From positions 1 to 14,779 of the forward strand of contig CAZUUJ010000080.1 of the NCBI GenBank assembly GCA_964623625.1: a DNA stretch of 14,779 bases. The letters run 5' to 3'. The position numbers were made by a program, and so were the translations under genes. The stretch's first letter is position 1. Each line of letters starts with the position of its first letter. Origin of the DNA: CAZLGM01 sp964623625. GTDB taxonomy: Bacteria > Desulfobacterota > Desulfobulbia > Desulfobulbales > Desulfocapsaceae. The notes beneath the pieces are model-generated. The model ran no database searches. It had not been told where the DNA came from and saw nothing but the letters and a program-made list of their open reading frames with translations. Positions 1 to 6,470 of the stretch are shown one piece after another.

Positions 1-43
1 TTTTTTAAGACACCAAATCACGATATTTCAACGAGATAGAGCG

Positions 44-71
44 CGTTGATTGAATCTCACCCTCTCCGCCA
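44..71 (+). pseudogene. Possible tRNA-Ser 3'-end remnant
   Basis: The stretch ends in GAATCTCACCCTCTCCGCCA (52-71), which reads like the T-loop/acceptor end of a bacterial tRNA-Ser: a GAATC T-loop end, acceptor strand CCTCTCC, discriminator G and an encoded CCA. The T-stem positions (44-48 against 56-60) do not pair, the T-loop has lost the TTC, and no matching 5' GGAGAGG, anticodon arm or variable arm lies upstream in the window. It cannot be a working tRNA as seen. A tRNA-Ser gene near ffs-dnaX is known in other bacteria (for example Bacillus subtilis). A decayed copy or an integration-site scar is possible; chance similarity is not excluded. Confidence 0.3.
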
Positions 72-150
72 GATATTCGTTTACCGCCTGTAAAGCAAAC
101 AGTTACATGTGGTTTATTTTTTCCAGTTGCGTATAAGGTGCGGAAAGGCG

Positions 151-258
151 TAAAAAGTTCTCCAGGGAGTCATGGCGGTGCAAGCAGGTTGTGCAACTAG
201 AGTTGGCCTCTGTTGAACAACCTGATCGTGCCGATATGGCCCTCTGGAGAACTTTTTA
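151..258. repeat. Long inverted-repeat hairpin A
   Basis: The outer arms are perfect over 15 bp: TAAAAAGTTCTCCAG (151-165) and CTGGAGAACTTTTTA (244-258). Inward, 152-197 and 212-257 align without a gap at about 36 of 46 positions. Most differences are transitions, so RNA of one strand would keep G-U pairs. The tip (AGAG 199-202 with CTCT 208-211) can close further. The element begins and ends with TA. The A-tract/T-tract ends would let it work as a bidirectional intrinsic terminator. It stops 7 nt before the SRP RNA. Its ends nearly match hairpin C at 2378-2482. Confidence 0.85.
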
Positions 259-265
259 AAAGTTT

Positions 266-367
266 GATAGCCGGGCCCTGCTCAACATCGAATCACGAAC
301 CCCGCCAGGTCCGGAAGGAAGCAACGGTAGTGACACTCGATGTGTGTTGCAGGATCACCCGGCTATC
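266..367 (+). ncRNA. ffs: Signal recognition particle 4.5S RNA
   Basis: This is the RNA of the bacterial signal recognition particle, which binds Ffh and targets nascent membrane proteins to FtsY. The Ffh-binding domain signature CAGGTCCGGAAGGAAGCA is at 306-323, followed by the ACGGTA side of the asymmetric loop. The ends close as GATAGCCGGG (266-275) with CCCGGCTATC (358-367), and inner helices such as CATCGA/TCGATG complete a single rod. About 102 nt is normal for the short 4.5S type without an Alu domain. Position upstream of dnaX-ybaB-recR matches other bacteria. Exact ends are inferred from the closing stem. No convincing sigma-70 promoter is visible in the short gap between hairpin A and the RNA. 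Confidence 0.95.
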
Positions 368-375
368 ATCTTTTT
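358..375 (+). terminator. Probable ffs terminator
   Basis: The 3' strand of the SRP closing stem (CCCGGCTATC) is followed by ATC and five T's (371-375). The RNA's own terminal helix plus this U-tract would act as an intrinsic terminator. The T-tract runs into the left edge of hairpin B. Confidence 0.45.
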
Positions 376-479
376 AACTGATTCAGGTTTTATATCTTTA
401 CACCGTTCTCCCTGCCACCTGATTATGTTACAGTGAACAGTAAGAACAGCACAAATCTGAAGCACCTGAATCAGTTAAA
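373..479. repeat. Long inverted-repeat hairpin B
   Basis: Perfect 16-bp ends, TTTAACTGATTCAGGT (373-388) and ACCTGAATCAGTTAAA (464-479), frame a 107-nt element. The 49-nt arms (373-421 and 431-479) align without gaps at about 33 of 49 positions, leaving a 9-nt loop. About nine of the mismatches are transitions. Size and architecture equal those of hairpins A, C and E, but the end sequence is different. It fills most of the ffs-dnaX gap. Confidence 0.85.
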
Positions 480-572
480 TGGCTGAGAGCTCTAGCCAAC
501 CAAAACTATTTCTTTTGCTTTCGTGTAGTATTCAATACAGGAACTCCTCTTTTTCGTTAACTGGGACAAAAC

Positions 573-2357
573 ATGTCTTACCTAGTTCTCGCCAGAAAAG
601 CCCGGCCGCAGACCTTTGAACAGGTTATAGGCCAGCAGACCACCGTTAAAACCCTGCAAAACAGTCTTGCCCGTGATCGTGTGGCCCACGCCATTCTTTT
701 TTCAGGTGTTCGAGGTGTCGGTAAAACCACTCTTGCCAGAATTATGGCAAAGGCGTTGAACTGTACTTCCGGGAACAACAGCGAACCGTGTAATACCTGC
801 CAGTCCTGCATGGCAATCACCAATGGATCGGCCCTAGATCTGACTGAAATTGACGGCGCCTCTAACCGGGGTATTCAGGAAATACGGGAGCTGAAAGAAA
901 AGCTGCGATTTCTGCCGACCTCATCGAAATACAAGATCGTTATTATCGATGAGGTCCATATGCTGACAACAGAGGCCTTCAATGCTCTGCTCAAGACCCT
1001 TGAAGAACCTCCCGCTCACGTCTATTTCATGTTCGCCACAACCGAACTGCATAAAATACCCGTAACTATTCTCTCCAGATGTCAACGCTATGAATTAACA
1101 CGGGTCTCATCGTCCGAGCTCAGTGGCCATTTCAGTAAACTGGCCGCAAATGAAGGATATGAAATTGACGACGATGGGCTGGCTATGATCGTGAGGGAAT
1201 CGGAAGGCTCGGTTCGCGATGGTTTGAGCCTCCTGGATCAGGTTTTTTCCTACAGTGAAAAAAAGATCAGTGTCGAGGACGTGATTGAAGTTCTCGGACT
1301 CATCAACCGTCAGGTTTTGCTGACCATCACAGCCGCTCTGCTTGAAGGTGACAGCGGTAAAGCTCTCACGGCCCTTGATGAATGTTTTGATTACGGTATC
1401 GATCTCAAACGATTTACTGGCGATCTGCTCGGCTGTTTCAGGAACCTGCTTTTATTCCGGATCAAGGGTTGCAGCCACCTGCTTGACCTGCCTGAACAGG
1501 AAAAAGAAACCTTCCAGCAACTCAGCCGGACAGTGAGTTCTGAAACCGTTCATATGAAACTTAATCTGCTGATGGGTGTTGTGGAAGAGCTTCGCTATTC
1601 AAGTCAGCCCCGACTGACGCTGGAGACCGGTTTTCTCAAAGTGATCGAGGCATCCAACGTGGTTCCGGTTGCAACCCTTCTTGGTAAACTCGATGGGTTG
1701 CTCGACTCTGACCATCAAGCTGATGGCCCATCTCCAGTTCATTCTCAATCGAACCCACCTCAGGAGAGTAAAAAAAAAAGAGTCCAATTCCGGGATTTGA
1801 CCCCGGCAGAAGCTCAGTCACACGTCCCCCAACCGGTAGAACAACTAGATAGCCGACCCGCAAAAACCGCTTCTGTTGAACAGCCGACTACGGCCGATGA
1901 TGACAAAATAAGTGTTGGCGGTGATGGTCGTAGCGATTCACCGAAGAAAACGATCAAACCGCATCCCCATGAGCGCGATATTCGCCGTCACTGGAACGAA
2001 TTCATCGATTATGTCAAAGACAGAAAAAACTGGATGGCCATGGATCTGCAACAGGCCAACACCATCAAAGAGGATCACGGCTCACTTCTCCTTCAATACG
2101 ATGACCAGGCCAGCTGCGCCCTTTTACAGAAAGAAACAAAATTATTGACCGAGTTTGTCCTTGATTTTTTTCAAAAAGATCTCAAAGTAGGTTTTGTTCT
2201 GCCCGATCGGAAAACAGAAGACACGGAGAACAACGGTGAAAGCCCCAAGCAACAGCGGCAGCACTTGGCAAACGACCCGCTGGTTATCATGGCTGCTGAA
2301 ATCTTTGATGGTCAGATTGGCGATATAAGGGTTGGGCCTAGGTTTAGAAAACCTTGA
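573..2357 (+). CDS. dnaX: DNA polymerase III subunits gamma/tau
   Basis: This is the clamp-loader ATPase that loads the sliding clamp and, as tau, links polymerase cores to DnaB. In 594 residues it has the Walker A motif GVRGVGKT at 45-52, a zinc module (C64, C73, C76, C79), Walker B with DEVH at 126-129, and the SRC arginine-finger motif at 168-170. Domains I-III run to about residue 370. A low-complexity linker and a basic/acidic tau-type C-terminal region follow. Length is within the tau range (E. coli 643). A weak GGGA at 563-566 precedes the ATG; the start MSYLVLARKARP is the family N-terminus. It heads dnaX-ybaB-recR. The run of ten A's at codon 400 suggests a second, shorter product (see the next entry). 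Confidence 0.97.
   Translation: MSYLVLARKARPQTFEQVIGQQTTVKTLQNSLARDRVAHAILFSGVRGVGKTTLARIMAKALNCTSGNNSEPCNTCQSCMAITNGSALDLTEIDGASNRGIQEIRELKEKLRFLPTSSKYKIVIIDEVHMLTTEAFNALLKTLEEPPAHVYFMFATTELHKIPVTILSRCQRYELTRVSSSELSGHFSKLAANEGYEIDDDGLAMIVRESEGSVRDGLSLLDQVFSYSEKKISVEDVIEVLGLINRQVLLTITAALLEGDSGKALTALDECFDYGIDLKRFTGDLLGCFRNLLLFRIKGCSHLLDLPEQEKETFQQLSRTVSSETVHMKLNLLMGVVEELRYSSQPRLTLETGFLKVIEASNVVPVATLLGKLDGLLDSDHQADGPSPVHSQSNPPQESKKKRVQFRDLTPAEAQSHVPQPVEQLDSRPAKTASVEQPTTADDDKISVGGDGRSDSPKKTIKPHPHERDIRRHWNEFIDYVKDRKNWMAMDLQQANTIKEDHGSLLLQYDDQASCALLQKETKLLTEFVLDFFQKDLKVGFVLPDRKTEDTENNGESPKQQRQHLANDPLVIMAAEIFDGQIGDIRVGPRFRKP
1762..1806 (+). promoter_or_regulatory. dnaX frameshift/slippage signal
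   Basis: Three parts lie in order: an internal Shine-Dalgarno-like AGGAG (1762-1766), ten consecutive A's (1770-1779, in-frame AAA AAA AAA then AGA), and a GC stem CCGGG (1790-1794) with CCCGG (1802-1806). This mirrors the E. coli dnaX -1 frameshift (upstream SD, A-rich slip site, downstream hairpin) and also the A-run transcriptional slippage of Thermus dnaX. From here the -1 frame reaches a stop about 25 codons on (TAG at about 1853), and the +1 frame stops after six codons (TGA at 1798-1800). Either gives a gamma-like protein of about 410-425 residues, ending just after domain III. Which mechanism operates cannot be told from sequence. Confidence 0.75.
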
Positions 2358-2377
2358 ATATCGAAAGAGGAATGTAT

Positions 2378-2482
2378 AAAAGTTCACCAGCACACCATTT
2401 TTAAACGATCGGTTAGACTCATGTAGCACTCAGTACACTACGTCTTACCGCTTGTCCAAAACTGGAGCACTGGTGAACTTTT
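2378..2482. repeat. Long inverted-repeat hairpin C
   Basis: AAAAGTTCACCAG (2378-2390) and CTGGTGAACTTTT (2470-2482) are perfect 13-bp ends of a 105-nt element. Ungapped arms of 44 nt match at about 33 positions, and a tip helix GTAG/CTAC can form. The ends differ from hairpin A at one base, and ACGATC-GGTT inside resembles the ACGATCAGGTT read from A's right arm, so the two look related. It lies 20 bp after the dnaX stop and continues into TTTTT, so it probably terminates or attenuates transcription into ybaB. Confidence 0.85.
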
Positions 2483-2563
2483 TCTCAATAGTTGCAAAGC
2501 GGGAGCACTCCTGTAGATACAAACAACTGAAAACTGCAAGATGTTAATATAAAGGATTAAATT

Positions 2564-2881
2564 ATGGATTTTAATAACTTAATGGGCCAGGCCCGGAAGA
2601 TGCAGGAACAAATGGCTGAGATCCAGGAGGAACTGGCAAAAAAAACAGTGACCGGCAGTGCCGGAGGTGGGATGGTAACCGCTACCGTTAATGGTAGCGG
2701 CGATTTGCTGTCGATCTCAATTGAAAAGGAAGTTATCTCACCCGATGATGTGGAGATGCTGCAGGATCTTATTGTTGCTGCCACCAACGACGGTTTGAGA
2801 AAGGCTAAGGAACTGGGTAAAAACGAGATGGGCCGGCTGGCCGGAGGCATGAATATTCCGGGATTATCCAATCTTTTCTGA
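2564..2881 (+). CDS. ybaB: YbaB/EbfC nucleoid-associated protein
   Basis: This is a small dimeric DNA-binding protein of the YbaB/EbfC family, thought to act as a nucleoid-associated protein and often encoded between dnaX and recR. The 105 residues start MDFNNLMGQARKMQEQMAEI, the usual amphipathic N-terminal helix. The family beta-hairpin region follows (GSAGGGMVTATVNGSGDLLSISIEKEV), then DVEMLQDLIVAATNDGLRKA and a glycine-rich tail ending GGMNIPGL. All of these are canonical and the length is normal. AAAGGA (2551-2556) gives a good ribosome site 7 nt before the ATG. About 200 bp with hairpin C separates it from dnaX, a wider gap than is usual for this pair, so separate transcription is possible. 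Confidence 0.95.
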   Translation: MDFNNLMGQARKMQEQMAEIQEELAKKTVTGSAGGGMVTATVNGSGDLLSISIEKEVISPDDVEMLQDLIVAATNDGLRKAKELGKNEMGRLAGGMNIPGLSNLF

Positions 2882-2986
2882 TCATTTTAAGTTCATAAAT
2901 TTAACCATTTCAGGCAGCTTTCACTGGAAAGGACTACACTTTTTACAAAACCCAAACATCTTGATCGGAGCTGATCCCACTTTTCC

Positions 2987-3589
2987 ATGCATGTTATTCC
3001 ACCGGCCTTAGAAGGTCTGATAGACAACCTGGCAAAACTGCCGGGCATCGGTAAAAAAACAGCCACCAGACTGTCACTGTTTATCCTAAGAAAACCGCCG
3101 TCCCTTGCCGTTGAATTGGCCGAATCACTTGCCAAGCTTCATCAGACAATCCGTATCTGTTCAACCTGTTTCACCTTTTCCGAAAGCGATCCCTGCGATA
3201 TCTGCAGCGATCCCCGCCGTGACGCTAGTCTTGTCTGTGTTGTTGAACAGCCTGGAGATCTTCTGTCCATTGAGAAAACCGGATCGTTTCGTGGACATTA
3301 CCACATCCTTCAGGGTGTTATTTCTCCAATTGATGGTATCGGTCCAAAAGAGTTAAAAATCGAAGAGCTAAACAGACGGATTCCGGCAACCGGAATCCGG
3401 GAAGTACTGATTGCCACCTCTTCCACCGTCCCCGGTGAAGCAACGGCTTCATACCTGATCGATATGCTGCAGCGCCATCCCGTCCGGGTCACCAGACTGG
3501 CCTGCGGCATCCCCATGGGTATGGATATCAAGTACGCCGACAAACACACACTGGCAAAGGCAATTGAATCACGGGATGTTGTTGAGTAA
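2987..3589 (+). CDS. recR: Recombination protein RecR
   Basis: RecR works with RecO (and RecF) to load RecA on gapped DNA. The 200 residues match the family length. A helix-hairpin-helix lies at about 8-35 (LPGIGKKTATRLS), followed by a four-cysteine zinc finger (C58, C61, C70, C73) and a Toprim domain from about residue 82 (VCVVEQPGDLLSIEKTG). The C-terminal part includes PSIDGIGP-type and EGEAT-type segments typical of RecR, here SPIDGIGP and GEATASYL. No Shine-Dalgarno is evident before the ATG, but the N-terminus aligns with family proteins. About 105 bp separates it from ybaB. It ends convergently with the minus-strand DUF4838 gene, only 25 bp away, without an obvious terminator between them. 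Confidence 0.96.
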   Translation: MHVIPPALEGLIDNLAKLPGIGKKTATRLSLFILRKPPSLAVELAESLAKLHQTIRICSTCFTFSESDPCDICSDPRRDASLVCVVEQPGDLLSIEKTGSFRGHYHILQGVISPIDGIGPKELKIEELNRRIPATGIREVLIATSSTVPGEATASYLIDMLQRHPVRVTRLACGIPMGMDIKYADKHTLAKAIESRDVVE

Positions 3590-3614
3590 GCTTAACACCT
3601 GATATCTAAAGCCA

Positions 3615-5801
3615 TTATCCATGCCTACCTTTGTCGCTTCTGTTTCTAATCACGAAATAGGTCACCCAAAACAGCAAAGAGAGTGCAATGTAGAAGAGTA
3701 CAAAATAAATGAGTGCGAAAGTCTCTTTGCTCACCAGCGCCTTACCGTAAAATAACAAAGGTGTATATAATCTGGGAGCTAAATAATGGTGATAGTGGCA
3801 AAGGAAAGAGAAACAAAGACTAACAATAAGAATTACCACGATGTTTATCAATTCTCCCTTGAAGATTTTTCTCCAATCAGAGACACTCGGCTGTACTGGT
3901 AAGACTTTTTTATCGATATAGAGAATGAAATACAGGCATATTGATAATAAAATGCACAACTCAATCGCATTGAAGATTGTCTTAACCCTCATGAAACTGG
4001 CGAGGGACCTCTTCCTGAAGTTCTGAGGGGTCCGGTTACGAAATTCACTTAGATGCGAGACACCGGCCCTATCAGATGCTGCGACAAAATGATTAATCTT
4101 TTTTACTAGATTCTGTTTGATGCTCCAACCGTAAACATCTTTTTCAAGAAAACCCTGGTTACCAATGAAGGATATTTTTGCGATCTCTATTCCAGCATAG
4201 GTCAATGGCAACCTTGCTATTTTTACCCTGCTCAAAAGCAAGGTGTCATCTCCGACAGCCTTTTCTGCCGTATCAAAGAGATAATTATACCTTGCCATGT
4301 GCTCTTTGGATAAAAATGAATTGATTTGTTTGGCAGGAGATCCATTGTGTAGTAACACCTCATCTGAGTTGAGCAGATTCTGCTTCATCTCATCAATATA
4401 GGCGCGTAAGAATTGACCTGCCATCCCATAGTAGCCGTCCATGAAATCATCAATGACCTCATCTGAATTGTAATCAGGATTCCATAAGAGTCTGGCAATC
4501 AGATATGTTCTTAACTCACTGAACTCACTATAACCACGGTACCAGCCTTGCTGTAAACTTCCTTTTACATTGTATTTGGTCAATAGTTGAATGTTTGGCT
4601 GGATAACATGAAAATTAGGGAAAGGCGCCATCAAGTTTGTAAACTGTATCAAGTAGTCCCATACAAAAATGTTCTGGCTGATTTTAGACCAGCCGGCCAG
4701 GTCATCTACGAACTTCTTTCCACTTACACTGTCAACAATTGGCCTGCTGCGGTCAAACCCCATGGCACAGACCATAATATTGACATTACTGGCTGGCACC
4801 AGGTATTTGGGAGGTTTGGAAGAGTGCCTGTATGCCAGTGTTGAAATGGTTTTATCGGGAAAAGCTTGAGCAACTTTGTTTACAAAATTAATTATTGAGC
4901 CTGATGGAGATTCTTCGTGTTCATCAATCTTCCTGCAATCAGGACATCTGCAGTAATTATTGTTGTCCGCCTGTGATACTGACCAATGAGTGGCATTTGG
5001 ATATTTATCAATTTTTTTCTTCAGGTTTTCGATTGTGAGCTTCAAAACATCTGGGTTGGATAGACATAGTTGAATACGCCTTGGGCGTCTTTTGTTTTTT
5101 GTGAAGTACTCAGGGTGATCCTCCTGATATTTTTGCGGTTCTACCAATTTAAACATTGTGTGCGCAAAGAAACCAGACCCCCATTCTATATCGTCATTGT
5201 TATTCAGATCATGCCAATGACTTTTACGTTTATCAATAAAAGTCGGATCAAGGGAATAAGTAAAATAGGGAACTCTCCAGGCAATGGGTGGGCGATATCT
5301 ATAGTCGATTGCATCCATTACAAGTGTTTTTTGAACAGGTACATACTCATAATCTTTGGTGTAAAACCTACATCCTACAAAAGCCTCCAGGAATTCGTAA
5401 ACAGCATAAAGCGTCCCTTTTTTTCCACCACCTTTAAGGATTACCCTATCTTGAATGGTTTGAATCAATATTTCATCATTCTCCAATTGATGATATAAAG
5501 GTACGCCTGGCGAGAGTTCTCTTTCAGCTGCCCTCCCGATCAAGAAAGCTTTGTTTCCAGCTTTCTCATTATCTTTGCTGATCTTCAACACACAGGCAGT
5601 GACCCTCTTAAAGTAGTTTTGCAACTCAGTGGCCGCCTTCAGTTCATATTCAGTTGGATTGGACGGGATGATAATCGAATAGTCAGATTTCGAATTGTCT
5701 GCCAATACTAAGTTTTTACCCGCTGACATTGCTCTTTGGGGTGTTAAAGCAATGCATGTCAACAAGCAGATACATTGTATTAGCAATTTCCGGCTTGGCA
5801 T
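3615..5801 (-). CDS. Exported DUF4838 protein with C-terminal membrane helices
   Basis: From the chosen start the product is 728 residues. MPSRKLLIQCICLLTCIALT with AMSA-G at 24-28 looks like a signal peptide. Residues about 40-165 resemble the N-terminal domain of alpha-glucuronidases (GH67), including GTLYAVYEFLEAFVGCRFY. The DUF4838 core follows, with a family CRCPDC motif at 284-289 that may bind metal. Three hydrophobic helices lie near 610-630, 650-669 and 694-718. Those helices are not part of the usual DUF4838 protein as I know it. The start at 5801 has a GGCGAG 7 nt upstream; ATGs at 5816, 5858 and 5885 are in frame, the 5858 one with GGAG only 3 nt away. The gene is AT-richer than its neighbours, faces the opposite way and sits alone between two conserved clusters, which suggests acquisition. 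A role in polysaccharide binding or breakdown is a guess from the GH67-like domain; no substrate or catalytic residues can be named. Confidence 0.85.
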   Translation of the reverse strand: MPSRKLLIQCICLLTCIALTPQRAMSAGKNLVLADNSKSDYSIIIPSNPTEYELKAATELQNYFKRVTACVLKISKDNEKAGNKAFLIGRAAERELSPGVPLYHQLENDEILIQTIQDRVILKGGGKKGTLYAVYEFLEAFVGCRFYTKDYEYVPVQKTLVMDAIDYRYRPPIAWRVPYFTYSLDPTFIDKRKSHWHDLNNNDDIEWGSGFFAHTMFKLVEPQKYQEDHPEYFTKNKRRPRRIQLCLSNPDVLKLTIENLKKKIDKYPNATHWSVSQADNNNYCRCPDCRKIDEHEESPSGSIINFVNKVAQAFPDKTISTLAYRHSSKPPKYLVPASNVNIMVCAMGFDRSRPIVDSVSGKKFVDDLAGWSKISQNIFVWDYLIQFTNLMAPFPNFHVIQPNIQLLTKYNVKGSLQQGWYRGYSEFSELRTYLIARLLWNPDYNSDEVIDDFMDGYYGMAGQFLRAYIDEMKQNLLNSDEVLLHNGSPAKQINSFLSKEHMARYNYLFDTAEKAVGDDTLLLSRVKIARLPLTYAGIEIAKISFIGNQGFLEKDVYGWSIKQNLVKKINHFVAASDRAGVSHLSEFRNRTPQNFRKRSLASFMRVKTIFNAIELCILLSICLYFILYIDKKVLPVQPSVSDWRKIFKGELINIVVILIVSLCFSFLCHYHHYLAPRLYTPLLFYGKALVSKETFALIYFVLFYIALSLLFWVTYFVIRNRSDKGRHG

Positions 5802-6266
5802 AATATTACTCGCCATGAAATTAATATGGCAATAAGAGTGATATAAATTGCCTTTCATCCACTCCCCACATATACAGGTTTGCAAATTTAAAATTCTATC
5901 TTGAAAATCGCAGTCTGATGAATCAAAAACTAGACAAGAGCACTATCCCAAAGTGTCCCACCCATTCCAAATACCACCTCTCTCACAATATTGAACGTGA
6001 ATCGTCTCTTATCGAAACAAAAAAACTACAATCCTGACAATTTCTTGTCAATATGGTTCTGTGGAACTCTTAAGAAAACCTTGTATGGAAAGAATAAGGG
6101 TCACAGGTGAACTTTAGCAGCTTTAATTTAATGACAGTTTGCCAACAGTACGAATCTCCTTTTTAGTTCGGTTTTTCCTTGACACTCGTACAGTTTACTG
6201 GTAATTGAACCGGTTGTGCTTCTTGCTGAAAAGAACCAAACAAACCTAATCATTTTTTGTTTAAAC
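5802..6266. other. Non-coding gap before tRNA-Val
   Basis: No credible gene is seen in these 465 bp. The stretch holds the upstream region of the minus-strand DUF4838 gene, a small perfect hairpin TGACAA/TTGTCA (6035-6050, loop TTTC), an isolated CAGGTGAACTTT at 6104-6115 that resembles one end of hairpin C, and a short inverted repeat GTACGA/TCGTAC at about 6149-6192. The whole stretch is AT-rich. Confidence 0.6.
6179..6207 (+). promoter_or_regulatory. Candidate tRNA-Val promoter
   Basis: A perfect -35 hexamer TTGACA (6179-6184) is followed 17 nt later by a poor -10 (TAATTG, 6202-6207) preceded by TGG, which could act as an extended -10. Transcription would start about 50 nt before the tRNA. 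The -35 is clear; the -10 is weak. Confidence 0.35.
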
Positions 6267-6341
6267 AGGCGCGTAGCTCAGTGGGAGAGCGCTACCTTGA
6301 CGTGGTAGAAGTCGGCGGTTCGATACCGCCCGCGCCTACCA
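6267..6341 (+). tRNA. tRNA-Val (anticodon GAC)
   Basis: It folds as a 75-nt cloverleaf. The acceptor AGGCGCG pairs with CGCGCCT, then comes discriminator A and an encoded CCA (6339-6341). The D arm is GCTCAGTGGGAGAGC. The anticodon stem CTACC/GGTAG encloses the loop TTGACGT, giving anticodon GAC (reads GUC/GUU). The T arm GGCGG-TTCGATA-CCGCC is perfect. It is a single gene, with its own terminator immediately downstream. Confidence 0.97.
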
Positions 6342-6345
6342 GATG

Positions 6346-6399
6346 AAAGGCTGAAGAAAATGATTCGCCAAGAATCGTTGCTCTTTGGCCTTTGTTTTT
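6346..6399 (+). terminator. Intrinsic terminator after tRNA-Val
   Basis: A long hairpin starts with AAAGGC (6346-6351) pairing GCCTTT (6388-6393), with an inner GATTC-GCCAA-GAATC. It is followed by G and five T's (6395-6399). It separates the tRNA from the thrS cluster. Confidence 0.8.
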
Positions 6400-6406
6400 A
6401 TACTAC

Positions 6407-6438
6407 TTGAATCTGTAATCCCAGATAACCCAGATAAT
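6407..6438 (+). promoter_or_regulatory. Weak candidate promoter of the thrS cluster
   Basis: The only space for a thrS promoter after the tRNA-Val terminator is about 70 bp. It contains TTGAAT (6407-6412) and GATAAT (6433-6438), a good -10 but with a 20-nt spacer. The -10 sits in a perfect tandem repeat of CCCAGATAA (6420-6428, 6429-6437). Spacing makes this uncertain. Confidence 0.3.
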
Positions 6439-6470
6439 ATCTACAATTCCGATTCAGGCACCAGAGAATA

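Noticed and set aside
6023..6115. Possible further hairpin of the intergenic family
   Set aside because: Only about 10 of 16 end positions match and the inside does not align; the isolated CAGGTGAACTTT may be chance or a lone end.
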